Below, piece by piece: positions 49,075 to 58,061 of a stretch of 64,000 bases of DNA. The position numbers and the translations under genes were made by a program. The stretch covers positions 1 through 64,000 of the forward strand of contig NZ_FQZE01000005.1 in the NCBI RefSeq assembly GCF_900141875.1, in the 5' to 3' direction. Under the pieces are notes generated by a model, which worked only from the letters and a program-made list of their open reading frames with translations, did no database searches and was not told where the DNA came from. This stretch comes from Tangfeifania diversioriginum. Lineage in GTDB: Bacteria > Bacteroidota > Bacteroidia > Bacteroidales > Prolixibacteraceae. How positions within the stretch are numbered: the stretch's first letter is position 1; the number at the start of each line of letters is the position of its first letter.

Positions 49075-49746
49075 TCAGGGCAAATGATGTAGTACTCCAA
49101 AATCGAATGGTGACCATACAGCTGTTTTAATTCCGGTTTTTTTCAAAGCATTATTAGCCCAAACGTTGCAGGTAAAAAAAATCGTAAACTTTCCGTTGGC
49201 TTCATAAAAATCATCCTGGCATGTGTAACCCGGGAAATCGAGTTTCTGTAATTCACCGGTTGCATTTTTTTTAAAGGAGGAATCGATGTAGTTGTTTAAA
49301 GCGTGGAGTTGCCCGTCGCAGATTTCCACTTCCTTCCAGTTGTTAAACGAGCGGCCCAGTGAGGTAACATGCATGGCCGTTTCCGTTTTCAGGAACAGTG
49401 CCCTGAATGCAACCGGAAAAGTCAGATCCGACCACTCGGGGGTTTTTATATAAAATTCCTTGTCGCCCCAGCCAAACGCAACAAACCGGGTGCCTGCAGC
49501 TAACTGTAACTGTGAACGCAAATCAGGGTCAACATTTTCAACGGGCAAAATGATGTCGAGGTGAACGCCGTTGGTTGAAACAAAAATTTTATGCTCGGGG
49601 CGGCAGTTTTTTTCTGACGGGTGCGTGGGCAGAACCGAAAGCAGCAGGGCTGCGGCAAAGTAAAGCACTGGTAAACCAATCAGCAAAGCCAATCCATTTT
49701 TCAATGGCTTGACCCATTTTTTGATATTTCTGCTATTCCACACCAT
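49075..49746 (-). CDS. DUF2459/TIGR02117 family protein
   Basis: 223 residues. One N-terminal membrane helix (about 17-38) or uncleaved signal, then the DUF2459 domain with STNGVHLDIILPVE, AFGWGDKEFYIKTP, HVTSLGRS and a C-terminal TCNVWANNALKKTGIKTAVWSPFDFG. The invariant Asn/His/Asp and Cys-Asn positions suggest a papain-like (NlpC-type) fold, but no activity is known to me. It is anchored in the membrane with its domain in the periplasm. It lies 40 bases past the glucosaminidase gene on the same strand. Confidence 0.85.
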   Translation of the reverse strand: MVWNSRNIKKWVKPLKNGLALLIGLPVLYFAAALLLSVLPTHPSEKNCRPEHKIFVSTNGVHLDIILPVENVDPDLRSQLQLAAGTRFVAFGWGDKEFYIKTPEWSDLTFPVAFRALFLKTETAMHVTSLGRSFNNWKEVEICDGQLHALNNYIDSSFKKNATGELQKLDFPGYTCQDDFYEANGKFTIFFTCNVWANNALKKTGIKTAVWSPFDFGVLHHLP

Positions 49747-49786
49747 GTTTTAAAGATAAAAAGAATGGAGTAGAACCTTCAACCGA

Positions 49787-50725
49787 TTAGTTCCGTTTTC
49801 TTTTACGTAAATTAATTATTTCCCCTGTGGAAGGCTGGTCGCCAAAATCCATCCGATTGCGGCGATAAAGTGGTTTCAGCCTGATGCCATACCTTTGTGA
49901 AATAAAGTGCATGGTTTCGCCTGCCGAAACCGTGTGGGTGAGCTGGTCTTTTGATGTTCTCCGGTCTTTTCGTTCAATGTAAACCACCTCGCGTGGTTGC
50001 GGGCGGTAACCTTCGGCGGAGTCGTTAAATTTGTAAAGCTGCCAGGGTTTCATGTCCAGTTCCTGGGCAATAATTTCGTAGGTATCGCCTTTTTTTGCAA
50101 TTACGGCTTCCAGCCCGTTTATTTCAACTATTTCGTGCGCCTGAAAAGGATTAATGGTAACACCGGAGTTCATTCCTTCGTTGAGTGGCCTGTTTTCGTT
50201 GTAGGCCAAAAGCGGGCTGAAACTCTCTTTGTAATCGAGGCGGTACAGTTTGTTGTCTTCAATAATTTTAATCAGGCGTTTGTCATAGTCGCGCGCCGTG
50301 GCGTAGCCGGCCTGTTTAAGGCCTTTGGCCCAGCCCACATAATCGTCGGGTGCCAGCTGAAAAAGAAAGGCATAGCGTGGGTTCGACATCAAAAAGTTGG
50401 AGTGGTCGATGTACGAATCTTCCACCGATTTGTATTTCCGGAAACATTCGTTTTTTGCATCGTCGTCGTAGTAAACTTTCCCGCCTTTCCAGTTTCGCTT
50501 GCATTTGATGCCAAAATGGTTGTTCGATTTTCGCGAAAGTTCGCTGTTTCCGTTTCCCGATTCCAGCACAGCCTGGGCCATTTTTATACTTGCCGGTATT
50601 CCGCTTCGGCCCATTTCTTCAATGGCAAGCAGTTGGTATTTAGTTATATACTGCTGGCGGGTTGATTGCGGACGGGCAATTAACCCGGTAAAGAAAATGA
50701 ATATGATTAGAAGAATATATTTCAT
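49787..50725 (-). CDS. glucosaminidase (FlgJ-type) with LysM repeats
   Basis: 312 residues. Signal peptide 1-21 (ending IARPQS); Glucosaminidase domain about 25-165 with ASIKMAQAVLESGNGNSELSRKSNNHFGIKC, the catalytic Glu being in LESGNG; then NECFRKYKSVEDSYIDHSNFL and GWAKGLKQAGYATARDYDKRL (cited in parts). Two LysM modules: about 205-255 (AKKGDTYEIIAQELDM) and 264-308 (HTVSAGETMHFISQRYGI). It cleaves peptidoglycan glycan strands outside the inner membrane, with LysM binding the wall. Confidence 0.92.
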   Translation of the reverse strand: MKYILLIIFIFFTGLIARPQSTRQQYITKYQLLAIEEMGRSGIPASIKMAQAVLESGNGNSELSRKSNNHFGIKCKRNWKGGKVYYDDDAKNECFRKYKSVEDSYIDHSNFLMSNPRYAFLFQLAPDDYVGWAKGLKQAGYATARDYDKRLIKIIEDNKLYRLDYKESFSPLLAYNENRPLNEGMNSGVTINPFQAHEIVEINGLEAVIAKKGDTYEIIAQELDMKPWQLYKFNDSAEGYRPQPREVVYIERKDRRTSKDQLTHTVSAGETMHFISQRYGIRLKPLYRRNRMDFGDQPSTGEIINLRKRKRN

Positions 50726-50874
50726 CCTTTGTTGATTTCTTATTTTGCGTTAAAAATAATTTCTTCTGTTGCTTTTTTTATGATAATTGCATTTTTTTAT
50801 GAACAGTTCAACGTGAATTTCGTTTGTCGCTTCTTTTCAACAATTTTACATGCGTTCATTTTTTTGAAAAATTG

Positions 50875-50882
50875 TACATTTG
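50875..50882 (+). promoter_or_regulatory. -7 promoter box of cdd
   Basis: TACATTTG matches TAnnTTTG. It covers the TTG at 50880, so translation must start at the ATG at 50898. Confidence 0.5.
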
Positions 50883-50897
50883 AGCAAAATCACTGGT

Positions 50898-51380
50898 ATG
50901 GAAACGAAAGAATTACGGATTTTCGTATATGAATATAAATCGGTGGACGAATTGCCTGCCGAAGATCAAAAATTAGTGAAGATTGCCCGCGAAGCTGCCA
51001 AAAATGCCTACGCACCTTATTCAACCTTTTATGTAGGGGCTGCGTTACTTTTGGAAAACGATGAAATTTTCAGCGGAAATAACCAGGAAAACGCGGCTTA
51101 TCCGGCAGGACTTTGTGCTGAGCGGGTGACCCTTTTTTATGCCAATGCCACCTATCCTGATGTGGCCGTGAAAACACTGGCCGTAACCGCCATTAATGGG
51201 GCAAATATTGTTGACGGGCCGGTAAAGCCCTGCGGCTCCTGTCGCCAGGCACTGGCAGAAGCCGAGTTTCGTTTTGGTAAACCCATACGAATCATTCTCG
51301 ACGGAAAGAAAAAAATCCATGTTTTGGCGGGAGTTGAAGATTTGCTGCCATTTGCGTTTAAACCGGAATCACTGGACTGA
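50898..51380 (+). CDS. cdd: cytidine deaminase
   Basis: 160 residues from the ATG at 50898. A homotetrameric-type zinc deaminase: CAER (zinc Cys and catalytic Glu) in AAYPAGLCAERVTLFYAN and PCGSCRQAL with the other two zinc cysteines. It converts cytidine and deoxycytidine to uridine forms in pyrimidine salvage. The 3' end overlaps the convergent pseudouridine synthase gene by 23 bases. Confidence 0.95.
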   Translation: METKELRIFVYEYKSVDELPAEDQKLVKIAREAAKNAYAPYSTFYVGAALLLENDEIFSGNNQENAAYPAGLCAERVTLFYANATYPDVAVKTLAVTAINGANIVDGPVKPCGSCRQALAEAEFRFGKPIRIILDGKKKIHVLAGVEDLLPFAFKPESLD

Positions 51381-52068
51381 ATTTGTTTTCCCTGAATAGT
51401 TTTAATAATTCGTTCCATACCGGGTCATCCGGGGGGTCGGCAACAATGGTAACCTGCGTTTTCTTCACCGGGTGGATAAATTCAAGTTTGCGGGCATGCA
51501 GGTGGATGCCTTTATTTTTATTGGAACGCGGGAAGCCATATTTCAAATCGCCTTTAATGCGCATATTAAGCGTGCCCAGCTGAACACGTATTTGATGATG
51601 CCTTCCGGTCAGTAATTCTACTTCGAGCAAATGGTAGCGTTGCAAACTTGCCACATGGCGGTAATTTAACTTTGCAAGCTTGGCTCCCGGGATTGGTTTG
51701 GGGTAAGCAAAACTTTTGTTTTTGGTGGTGTTTTTTTTGAGGTAATGTTCCAGCGTATCGGCAAATTTGGGCGGGCGTTTATTCACAACGGCCCAATAGG
51801 TTTTTTTTATCTGGCCACGCTCTTTAAACAATTTGTTCAGCCGTTCGAGTGCTTTGCCGGTTTTGGCCAGAACCATTACTCCGCTGGTAGGTCGATCGAG
51901 CCGGTGTGGCAGTCCCACAAAAACATTCCCGGGCTTGTTGTACTTTTTTTTCAGATATTCCTTCATGTCGTCCACCAGGGTACGCTCATTTGTGATATCC
52001 GATTGCACCAACTCACCACAGGCTTTGTTTATCGCAATAATATGATTGTCTTCGTAAAGTACTTCCAC
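51358..52068 (-). CDS. RluA-family pseudouridine synthase
   Basis: 236 residues. DNHIIAINKACGELVQSD is the usual N-terminal strand; catalytic Asp lies in LPHRLDRPTSGVMVLAKT; LLTGRHHQIRVQLG is the C-terminal RNA-site motif. It has no S4 domain, which groups it with the short RluA/RluD-like (TruC/YqcB type) enzymes that modify tRNA or rRNA uridines. Target unknown. panB lies 25 bases downstream on the same strand in upstream order; cdd overlaps its 3' end. Confidence 0.9.
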   Translation of the reverse strand: MEVLYEDNHIIAINKACGELVQSDITNERTLVDDMKEYLKKKYNKPGNVFVGLPHRLDRPTSGVMVLAKTGKALERLNKLFKERGQIKKTYWAVVNKRPPKFADTLEHYLKKNTTKNKSFAYPKPIPGAKLAKLNYRHVASLQRYHLLEVELLTGRHHQIRVQLGTLNMRIKGDLKYGFPRSNKNKGIHLHARKLEFIHPVKKTQVTIVADPPDDPVWNELLKLFRENKFSPVIPV

Positions 52069-52093
52069 TTTAAACCCCGAATTTTAAACTTCC

Positions 52094-52909
52094 TCAATAC
52101 TGCTCTTTCTCACTCGGGAAATCTTGCGATTTCACATCTTTTATGTATGAACCCACAGCTCCTTTTATTTCGGCTGCCAGGTTGTGGTAACGGCGTAAAA
52201 ACCGGGGCGAAAATTGTTGGGTAATGCCAAGCATGTCGTGAATAACGAGTACCTGACCGTCCACCTGGTTGCCGGCGCCAATTCCAATAACAGGAATTTT
52301 TAGCTTTTCAGCCACTTTCCCGCCCAGTTTCGCCGGGATTTTTTCCAGCACAACCGAGAAACATCCCGCCTCTTCCAGCAGTTTGGCATCGTTGATCAGT
52401 TTTTCAGCTTCTTCTTCCTCTTTTGCACGTACTGTGTAGGTCCCGAATTTATGGATAGATTGCGGCATCAAACCTAAATGTCCCATCACCGGAATTCCGG
52501 CCGATATTATCCGGTTTACCGATTCGATAACTTCCGAACCGCCCTCGAGTTTTACAGCGTCGGCAGCCGTTTCTTTCATTATGCGGATGGCCGAAATTAA
52601 AGCTTCGCGCGAATTACCCTGGTACGTTCCAAATGGTAAATCCACAACCACCAGTGCGCGATTAACGGCTCTTACTACCGATGCCCCGTGATAAATCATT
52701 TGGTCGAGGGTGATGGGCAGCGTGGTTTCATGGCCAGCCATTACATTGGAAGCCGAATCGCCTACCAGAACCACATCGAGGCCCGCTTCATCAACGAGGC
52801 TGGCCATACTGAAATCGTAAGCAGTGAGCATGGCAATTTTTTCACCCCTCAGTTTCATTTCCGATAACCGGTGAGTGGTCACTTTTTTTATTTCGTTGTG
52901 TACCGACAT
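52094..52909 (-). CDS. panB: 3-methyl-2-oxobutanoate hydroxymethyltransferase
   Basis: 271 residues, full length. The enzyme moves a hydroxymethyl group from methylene-tetrahydrofolate to ketoisovalerate in pantothenate synthesis. Motifs: [38 protein letters not shown] (cited in parts, [17 protein letters not shown]), [19 protein letters not shown] and [16 protein letters not shown], which hold magnesium and the oxoacid. It is the first gene of a likely operon with the pseudouridine synthase gene. Confidence 0.97.
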   Translation of the reverse strand: MSVHNEIKKVTTHRLSEMKLRGEKIAMLTAYDFSMASLVDEAGLDVVLVGDSASNVMAGHETTLPITLDQMIYHGASVVRAVNRALVVVDLPFGTYQGNSREALISAIRIMKETAADAVKLEGGSEVIESVNRIISAGIPVMGHLGLMPQSIHKFGTYTVRAKEEEEAEKLINDAKLLEEAGCFSVVLEKIPAKLGGKVAEKLKIPVIGIGAGNQVDGQVLVIHDMLGITQQFSPRFLRRYHNLAAEIKGAVGSYIKDVKSQDFPSEKEQY

Positions 52910-52933
52910 TTTTATTGATATTTAATTTCTATA

Positions 52934-52965
52934 CAAAAGTAACCAAAGGTTTTTACCTCCGCAAC
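52934..52965 (-). promoter_or_regulatory. promoter of panB
   Basis: On the minus strand TACTTTTG (52941 down to 52934) fits the -7 box, and GTTG (52965 to 52962) stands at the -33 position with a 20-base spacer. The start codon is about 25 bases on. Confidence 0.55.
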
Positions 52966-53078
52966 AGCAGCGGTTTCCGAAATGAAAAATCATATATGCT
53001 TAACTTTTATTAACCGGTCTGATATTCGGGGTTTAATGAAGTTTAGTTACTTTGTAATGTTAACGAAATGTTCAGGAA

Positions 53079-54377
53079 ATGAAAAGAATCGGATTTTCAG
53101 GAATGCTACTTATAATTGTGCTGATTTTTAGCCATTCGCACAGCTACGCTTCAGATGAAATTTTAACTGACAGCTTGTCGTATTTCAACTATTTTAAAAA
53201 GGAACTGAACACCGGGGTTGTTTACAGTTTACAACAAGAACGCGAACAAATTCGTACTGAAAATACAAACGATTTTGAAGAAATAACAGAAAATTATCTG
53301 CGGTTCCGGTGGGCCAACCGCAACTGGAATTTAGCGTTGTTTAAACAGGAGGTATGGGATTACAATTTTGAAATTGGCCCGTTTTACGGGAATGGTACAA
53401 TGCTCGACAGTTCGGCAACCCGAATAATTGATGCGGAACAAAAAATGACGGGAGTACGCGCAAAAGCAGCAGCCCGTTACAGCAGCCGTTTTTATTACGA
53501 TCTTAAAAATTACACCATTGTTAAAGTGGATGCTTGGGGAAGCTACGGCTTGCTGCGCAGAGATGCCACCGGCACGCATACCGATTCTGTTGGGCTGGAA
53601 TCTTCTTACTCCCAAAAATCGGATCTTTCGAAACTGAGGTATGGTTTTGAGGCAAAAGCAGGCTGGGGACGCGGAAGGTTAAATCCAATGAATCATTTCA
53701 TGATTGCACAATATCTTCTTGAAAAAAATTATGAAAGAAGGAACTTTTCTGACCGGGAGGTTGTGCTGCTGGCCCGCGAAATTGGCCGGATAAAACATGC
53801 AAGAGACGCCAGAACGGGGCACGACCCCGAAACGGAAGCCGGGCAGTTAACCGCTTTTATGAACCGGGAGTTGATGCTGGAATCCCCCGGAGCTGTTTTA
53901 TCCGACTGGGGAATGGGTGAATTTTTACCCCGTTTTGAAGGAACCCGGATGGAACTGGGACCGTTTTTCAATTATTTCAATCGCGAGCCCGATTTTATTT
54001 ACGGTGGGTACCTTAAGTTTGAAGATGCCAAATATTGTAGTTTAAAATGGAACCGAAACCTGAGTGCTTCACTGAGCTACAACAGATATAAACAGCGCGA
54101 CTGGATTTTACTGGAAACAGAACTGGGCTGGAGTTTTTATCCCAACCTGAAATCCAGTTTCGATTTTGGACTGAAATATATCCCGGGTGTAATTGTGAAT
54201 GACATGGACGATTTTGGCGCTGTCCGCCACAATTTCATTCCTTACGTGAATTACTACTCGCAGCTAAATTCCAATTACCGGATGGATTTGGCTTTTTCGT
54301 GGCGGATTGCTGAAAACGATACATTTGTGTTGCCCGGGCCGGAAGTTTCGGTTTCGTTTTATAGAAGCAGGTATTAA
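53079..54377 (+). CDS. predicted outer-membrane protein with central helical insert
   Basis: 432 residues, signal peptide about 1-25 (ending SHSYA). The rest alternates aromatic and polar residues as in a beta barrel and ends VSVSFYRSRY with aromatic C-terminal strands. A central segment (about 190-290) starts WGRGRLNPMNHFMIAQYLLE and continues with a helical stretch REVVLLAREIGRIKHARDAR, interrupting the barrel. The gene at 56491 shows the same layout. I do not know a named family; function is unknown. The stop overlaps the converging hepT stop by 4 bases. Confidence 0.7.
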   Translation: MKRIGFSGMLLIIVLIFSHSHSYASDEILTDSLSYFNYFKKELNTGVVYSLQQEREQIRTENTNDFEEITENYLRFRWANRNWNLALFKQEVWDYNFEIGPFYGNGTMLDSSATRIIDAEQKMTGVRAKAAARYSSRFYYDLKNYTIVKVDAWGSYGLLRRDATGTHTDSVGLESSYSQKSDLSKLRYGFEAKAGWGRGRLNPMNHFMIAQYLLEKNYERRNFSDREVVLLAREIGRIKHARDARTGHDPETEAGQLTAFMNRELMLESPGAVLSDWGMGEFLPRFEGTRMELGPFFNYFNREPDFIYGGYLKFEDAKYCSLKWNRNLSASLSYNRYKQRDWILLETELGWSFYPNLKSSFDFGLKYIPGVIVNDMDDFGAVRHNFIPYVNYYSQLNSNYRMDLAFSWRIAENDTFVLPGPEVSVSFYRSRY

Positions 54378-54796
54378 CTTTGAGTTTTCATAATCACTGT
54401 TTCCGCAAAACTTTTCAAATCATCGAGGTTATTTTCCACGATGTTAACAACGATATCCAGATTTATGGAACCATAATCATGCACAGCAAGATTGCGAAAC
54501 CCTGCCATTGCCTGCATTTTGCTGCTTAACTCCGGTGTTATTATTTTGTTCTTTTCAAGTTTAGTAAATGTATCCCTGTTGCTTTGGGGAAGTCCTAATT
54601 TATTAAGCTTAATTATTCTATTCCCTATGTCAATGGCGGTCTGGCAAGCCCTTTCAATATTTAAAATCACGGAATCCTGCCGGGTGAAATTTTCTCTGAA
54701 ATCATCCTGGTATTCTTCCTTTATTCTTTTTATGCACCGGTTAATTGTGGCTTGTTTATTTATCAGAATTTCGTCCAAATTTTTCTTTGTATTCAT
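54374..54796 (-). CDS. hepT: HepT-like HEPN toxin
   Basis: 140 residues, all-helical HEPN domain (DUF86 family). The RNase active-site motif RX4HXY is complete: R101, H106, Y108 in RNLAVHDYG. In the studied MntA/HepT systems the antitoxin AMPylates this tyrosine to silence the RNase, which otherwise cleaves RNA, tRNA in some cases. The gene overlaps the end of mntA by 41 bases, so both are translated together. An intact active motif suggests a live toxin. Confidence 0.88.
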   Translation of the reverse strand: MNTKKNLDEILINKQATINRCIKRIKEEYQDDFRENFTRQDSVILNIERACQTAIDIGNRIIKLNKLGLPQSNRDTFTKLEKNKIITPELSSKMQAMAGFRNLAVHDYGSINLDIVVNIVENNLDDLKSFAETVIMKTQS

Positions 54797-55169
54797 TTAG
54801 AATATCCTTCCTTGTTTCATTCAAATCAGCATACATTGAATACGTAGTAACTTCAAAATTGTCACATTCATACTCATTTTCAGTGTAAATGCGCTCTCCG
54901 TTCTCAACAACTTCGGCGCGCAACACAACCGATGCATCTTTTAAATCAACCAGGTCGATGTCGATATCGAGCAGAGAAGCTAACTCTTCCTGAATTTTCC
55001 ACTTCTCAACGGTTGAAATTTTTTCCCATGTCAAAAACGCAATGTCAATGTCACTGTCAGGTGTTAGCCTGTTTTCAGCAAAACTTCCGAAAATGTATAT
55101 CCCCAGCAACCCAGGAATTGCTTTTTTCAAAAAATTGGTAATCTTCCTTTCGGTTTGTTTTTTATTCAC
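54756..55169 (-). CDS. mntA: MntA-like nucleotidyltransferase antitoxin
   Basis: 137 residues, minimal nucleotidyltransferase. The motif GSx10DxD is complete: G28-S29 in IFGSFAENRL and D40/D42 in DSDIDIAF. A third carboxylate candidate is in LDIDIDLVDL (about 75). MNT antitoxins transfer AMP to the toxin's tyrosine. The gene precedes hepT with a 41-base overlap. The pair is flanked by the two outer-membrane protein genes and an acyltransferase, so it may have been inserted there. Confidence 0.88.
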   Translation of the reverse strand: MNKKQTERKITNFLKKAIPGLLGIYIFGSFAENRLTPDSDIDIAFLTWEKISTVEKWKIQEELASLLDIDIDLVDLKDASVVLRAEVVENGERIYTENEYECDNFEVTTYSMYADLNETRKDILNEYKEKFGRNSDK

Positions 55170-55208
55170 TTCAATCTGTTTTCAGTAAAAATAGTAAGAA
55201 ACATCGAT

Positions 55209-56318
55209 TTACACCCGCAGGAATATTTTTTTCTTGTACATGTAATAAAGCACCAGCCAGATAATTAAAAGGCTGCCGGGCAAAATTACCAGGTGGCTGT
55301 TATCACCCAGTGGTTGGGCCAGCCAGCCGAAAAAGAATTCCGAAATACGTTGTACGTTTATAATTCGGGTAAACAGGTACACAAAAATTGAATTCATCCC
55401 GATTACTCTGAAGTAGAAGAATATTTTGTGAATTCCCCAGTGGTCAACAATTAGGTAAAACAGTGCCATTAGCAGGAAGCTGATGCCACCTGTGAGCAGA
55501 TTGAATGTGGAAGTCCAGCAACTTTTTATGATGGGGTAGAATGTGGAAAGCCCCAGCGCCAGAATAATTGAACCTGCTCCCCACACTGCCAGGTAGCCGA
55601 TTTTTTGCCAGTCGGTTGAATCTTTTTTGCGCAGGATATTTCCTGCAATGGTTCCCATCAGTGTAATTCCGGTGGCCGAGAGGCTGCATAAAATTCCTTC
55701 GGGATCGAAAGTTCCGCCATACATTCTTCCGGGCAGGAGCAAACTGTCAATATATCCGTTAATGCAACCTTCGGGTGTGAGTACACCAGCTCCAAATCCG
55801 GGGACTGGAATTAACAGCTGAATAATTCCAAATCCGGTCAGGATGCTGACGAGCCAGATTATGCGGCTCCGAAACGATTTAAAATAGATGACGATGAGCG
55901 CGGCAAAAAAGTAGCCTATGCCAATTTGCCCGAGCACACTGGCAATGCGGCCGTCGCTGAAACCGCTGCGGAACGTGCCGTTATATAAAATTCCCAGCAG
56001 GATAAGAATAACCAATCTTTTTAAAGCCTTCAGAAAAAGTTTTCGTTTCGGGAAATTCTTTTCCAGTTTCGATTTTACCGAAAAGGGGATGGCCACTCCC
56101 GCAATAAACATAAACAACGGGAATATCAGATCGTAGAATTTGAAACCTTCCCACTCAACGTGGTGCATCTGGTTTTCGAGCCATCCGGCACCTGAAAGTT
56201 GAGCAATGGCAATGGCCAGTGCCCCGCCGCCGGTAATCCAGAACATATCGAAACCACGCAATACATCGAGCGAGTAAAGGCGTTTTTGGGGTTCGGTCCG
56301 CAATGATTTAGTCGTCAT
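55209..56318 (-). CDS. DUF5009 / HGSNAT-like membrane acyltransferase
   Basis: 369 residues from the ATG at 56318 (MTTKSLRTEPQKRLYSLDVLRGFDMF); an ATG at 56492 would add 58 residues of poor coding character. About ten membrane helices. SLDVLRGFDMF and FPLFMFIAGVAIPFSV are the signature of heparan-alpha-glucosaminide N-acetyltransferase-like proteins, which move acetyl groups across the membrane onto sugars. Relatives in Bacteroidota are often near glycan genes; none are seen here. Substrate unknown. Confidence 0.85.
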   Translation of the reverse strand: MTTKSLRTEPQKRLYSLDVLRGFDMFWITGGGALAIAIAQLSGAGWLENQMHHVEWEGFKFYDLIFPLFMFIAGVAIPFSVKSKLEKNFPKRKLFLKALKRLVILILLGILYNGTFRSGFSDGRIASVLGQIGIGYFFAALIVIYFKSFRSRIIWLVSILTGFGIIQLLIPVPGFGAGVLTPEGCINGYIDSLLLPGRMYGGTFDPEGILCSLSATGITLMGTIAGNILRKKDSTDWQKIGYLAVWGAGSIILALGLSTFYPIIKSCWTSTFNLLTGGISFLLMALFYLIVDHWGIHKIFFYFRVIGMNSIFVYLFTRIINVQRISEFFFGWLAQPLGDNSHLVILPGSLLIIWLVLYYMYKKKIFLRV

Positions 56319-56490
56319 TTTTATTCGGTTTAAATTGAGCCCCAAAATTAATAATCTTTTTCCGAAAGATAAGAAATTTAACAAGTGGCTCGTAATCTTG
56401 GATTTAGCATTTGTTAAGTATTTTTGATGATTGTTATTGGTTAGTTGGAATGAAGTTTGTTTTATAAAAGAAAACCAAAAAATCAAAATC

Positions 56491-57882
56491 ATGAAACGGT
56501 TTATTTTCCTTACATTTTTATTCGTTGCTGTTATTTTTTCTTCAAAAGCCCAGTTCGAAAATATCGATTTGTCGGAATATAAATTACCTGAAATTGAGCG
56601 GCATCAATTGGATTTTAATTTTAAAAACAATGCAGATTTTACTACTGATTCTTATCAGGATGATCGCAAGTTTTATTTTTTTGATTTGAATAACGAATTG
56701 AATGCAGATTATTCATATTTTTTGAATACCGATAAATTTCAAGTGGAAAGATGGATGAACCTAACTTCAGATCTTCAGTTGGACTGGGGAAAAACGAAAA
56801 ATTTGAAATTTGATAAGGACGACAGATATTACCATTCGTTAAGAGTTGGTTGTATTAGACGTGTTTATCCTCGTCATAATAAATGGTTCTTATCCTTGTC
56901 TCCGGAAATTAATGTTAACAGGTTTGTTTATTACAACAAGAACTTATCAAATTATGATGAAAGTTTGAGTGACAAAACGTATTCACAGGATTTGTATTTT
57001 GCTCCGAAGCTTGAATTTGGTGGAGGTTATGGTAGAATTGAACAGGTTGGGGATTTAAGAAGAGCGATTTATATTCTGGAAGACTTGGGAAAAAATGACA
57101 GATTGGAAAAAATCCCCGGTGAAAATGTGATTTACCAACTGGCAGATAAAGTTGCAGAACTTCGAAATCAGCGCTTTTTTGATTCCCGTTTGCGAAGAAT
57201 TTTTGAGATAAAAAGCCTCGACTCAACACTTACACAATTGGGGCTGGTTGATAAGACGGATGCAACTTATTTCACCTCTTTATACGACATGTGGAGTTAT
57301 GGAAACGAGATGAGATATTCAGGGACACGTATTCAGTTTGACCTGTTAGGAAGGATCGATTATCATTTCAGTAAAACCAGGACGGAAGATTATGATTTTC
57401 AACTTGAAAAGACAGTCACATCTGATAAAAATGATTTCAAAGATAAAGCAGTTGGTGGATCTGTTACGGTTGATTCTTATAAACCTATAAGGTTAAAATG
57501 GCAACGCCATTTTTCTTCAAAGTTATATTTTAATCACTTTTTTATTGATGATACAGATAATAGATTATTGAATGATTATAATACTTTAGCTGCCACAATT
57601 TCTTATGGGTATGATTGGTTTTTAAATACACGTACTCATGCATCATTTGGGGTAGTTGGCCGTTATTATAGATATGATTATAATGAAGGAGATGAGTATA
57701 ATAAAGACCATAACAGAGTCTTTGGTTCTTTTAATGGAGCCTTGCACTATTATTTTTCTCCACGGTTAAAAGCTTCGGTAAACTCGGTTTTGACCCTTAA
57801 TTGGAATGATAATCCTGATATTTCTACTAATAAACAAACCTTTCTTTCCAATCAACTAATAATAAACTATGCTATCTTTTGA
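56491..57882 (+). CDS. predicted outer-membrane protein, same layout as the one at 53079
   Basis: 463 residues from the ATG at 56491 (MKRFIFLTFLFVAVIFSSKAQ, signal 1-21; an ATG at 56431 overlaps the divergent gene and adds non-signal residues). Alternating strands rich in Tyr, Phe and Asn end in NQLIINYAIF, a barrel-like terminus. A central insert (about 170-245) begins GGGYGRIEQVGDLRRAIYILE and continues LADKVAELRNQRFFDSRLRR, parallel to WGRGRLN...AQYLLE...IKHARDAR in the 53079 gene. Base composition is clearly more AT-rich than its neighbours, a hint of transfer. Function unknown. Confidence 0.7.
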   Translation: MKRFIFLTFLFVAVIFSSKAQFENIDLSEYKLPEIERHQLDFNFKNNADFTTDSYQDDRKFYFFDLNNELNADYSYFLNTDKFQVERWMNLTSDLQLDWGKTKNLKFDKDDRYYHSLRVGCIRRVYPRHNKWFLSLSPEINVNRFVYYNKNLSNYDESLSDKTYSQDLYFAPKLEFGGGYGRIEQVGDLRRAIYILEDLGKNDRLEKIPGENVIYQLADKVAELRNQRFFDSRLRRIFEIKSLDSTLTQLGLVDKTDATYFTSLYDMWSYGNEMRYSGTRIQFDLLGRIDYHFSKTRTEDYDFQLEKTVTSDKNDFKDKAVGGSVTVDSYKPIRLKWQRHFSSKLYFNHFFIDDTDNRLLNDYNTLAATISYGYDWFLNTRTHASFGVVGRYYRYDYNEGDEYNKDHNRVFGSFNGALHYYFSPRLKASVNSVLTLNWNDNPDISTNKQTFLSNQLIINYAIF

Positions 57883-57918
57883 TATTACTTTTGTTTAGTT
57901 AGCTGTTTCCTGCCTTTT

Positions 57919-57935
57919 TGTCACCGGATTTGACA
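57919..57935. promoter_or_regulatory. inverted repeat upstream of dnaK (candidate activator site)
   Basis: TGTCA and TGACA flank a 7-base spacer, and a further half site TGTCA is at 57964-57968. The repeat lies about 65-80 bases upstream of a sigma-54-like promoter, where an enhancer-binding activator would sit. The HrcA-type CIRCE repeat was not seen. Confidence 0.5.
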
Positions 57936-57998
57936 AGCTGAAATCCGATTTCAGGCCATTTTGTGTCAGATTTTCGTTAAAACCATCATCTTTTCAGG

Positions 57999-58014
57999 TG
58001 GCACAATGATTGAA
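57999..58014 (+). promoter_or_regulatory. sigma-54-like promoter of dnaK
   Basis: TGGCACAATGATTGAA compares with the -24/-12 consensus TGGCACR-N4-TTGCW: the -24 box is perfect, the spacing exact, and only the C of TTGC is replaced by A. A start would lie near 58026, 36 bases before the ATG. Confidence 0.6.
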
Positions 58015-58061
58015 TAGTATGCATCGAAATTTTAGAAATAATTCATTAAAAAAATATACTA

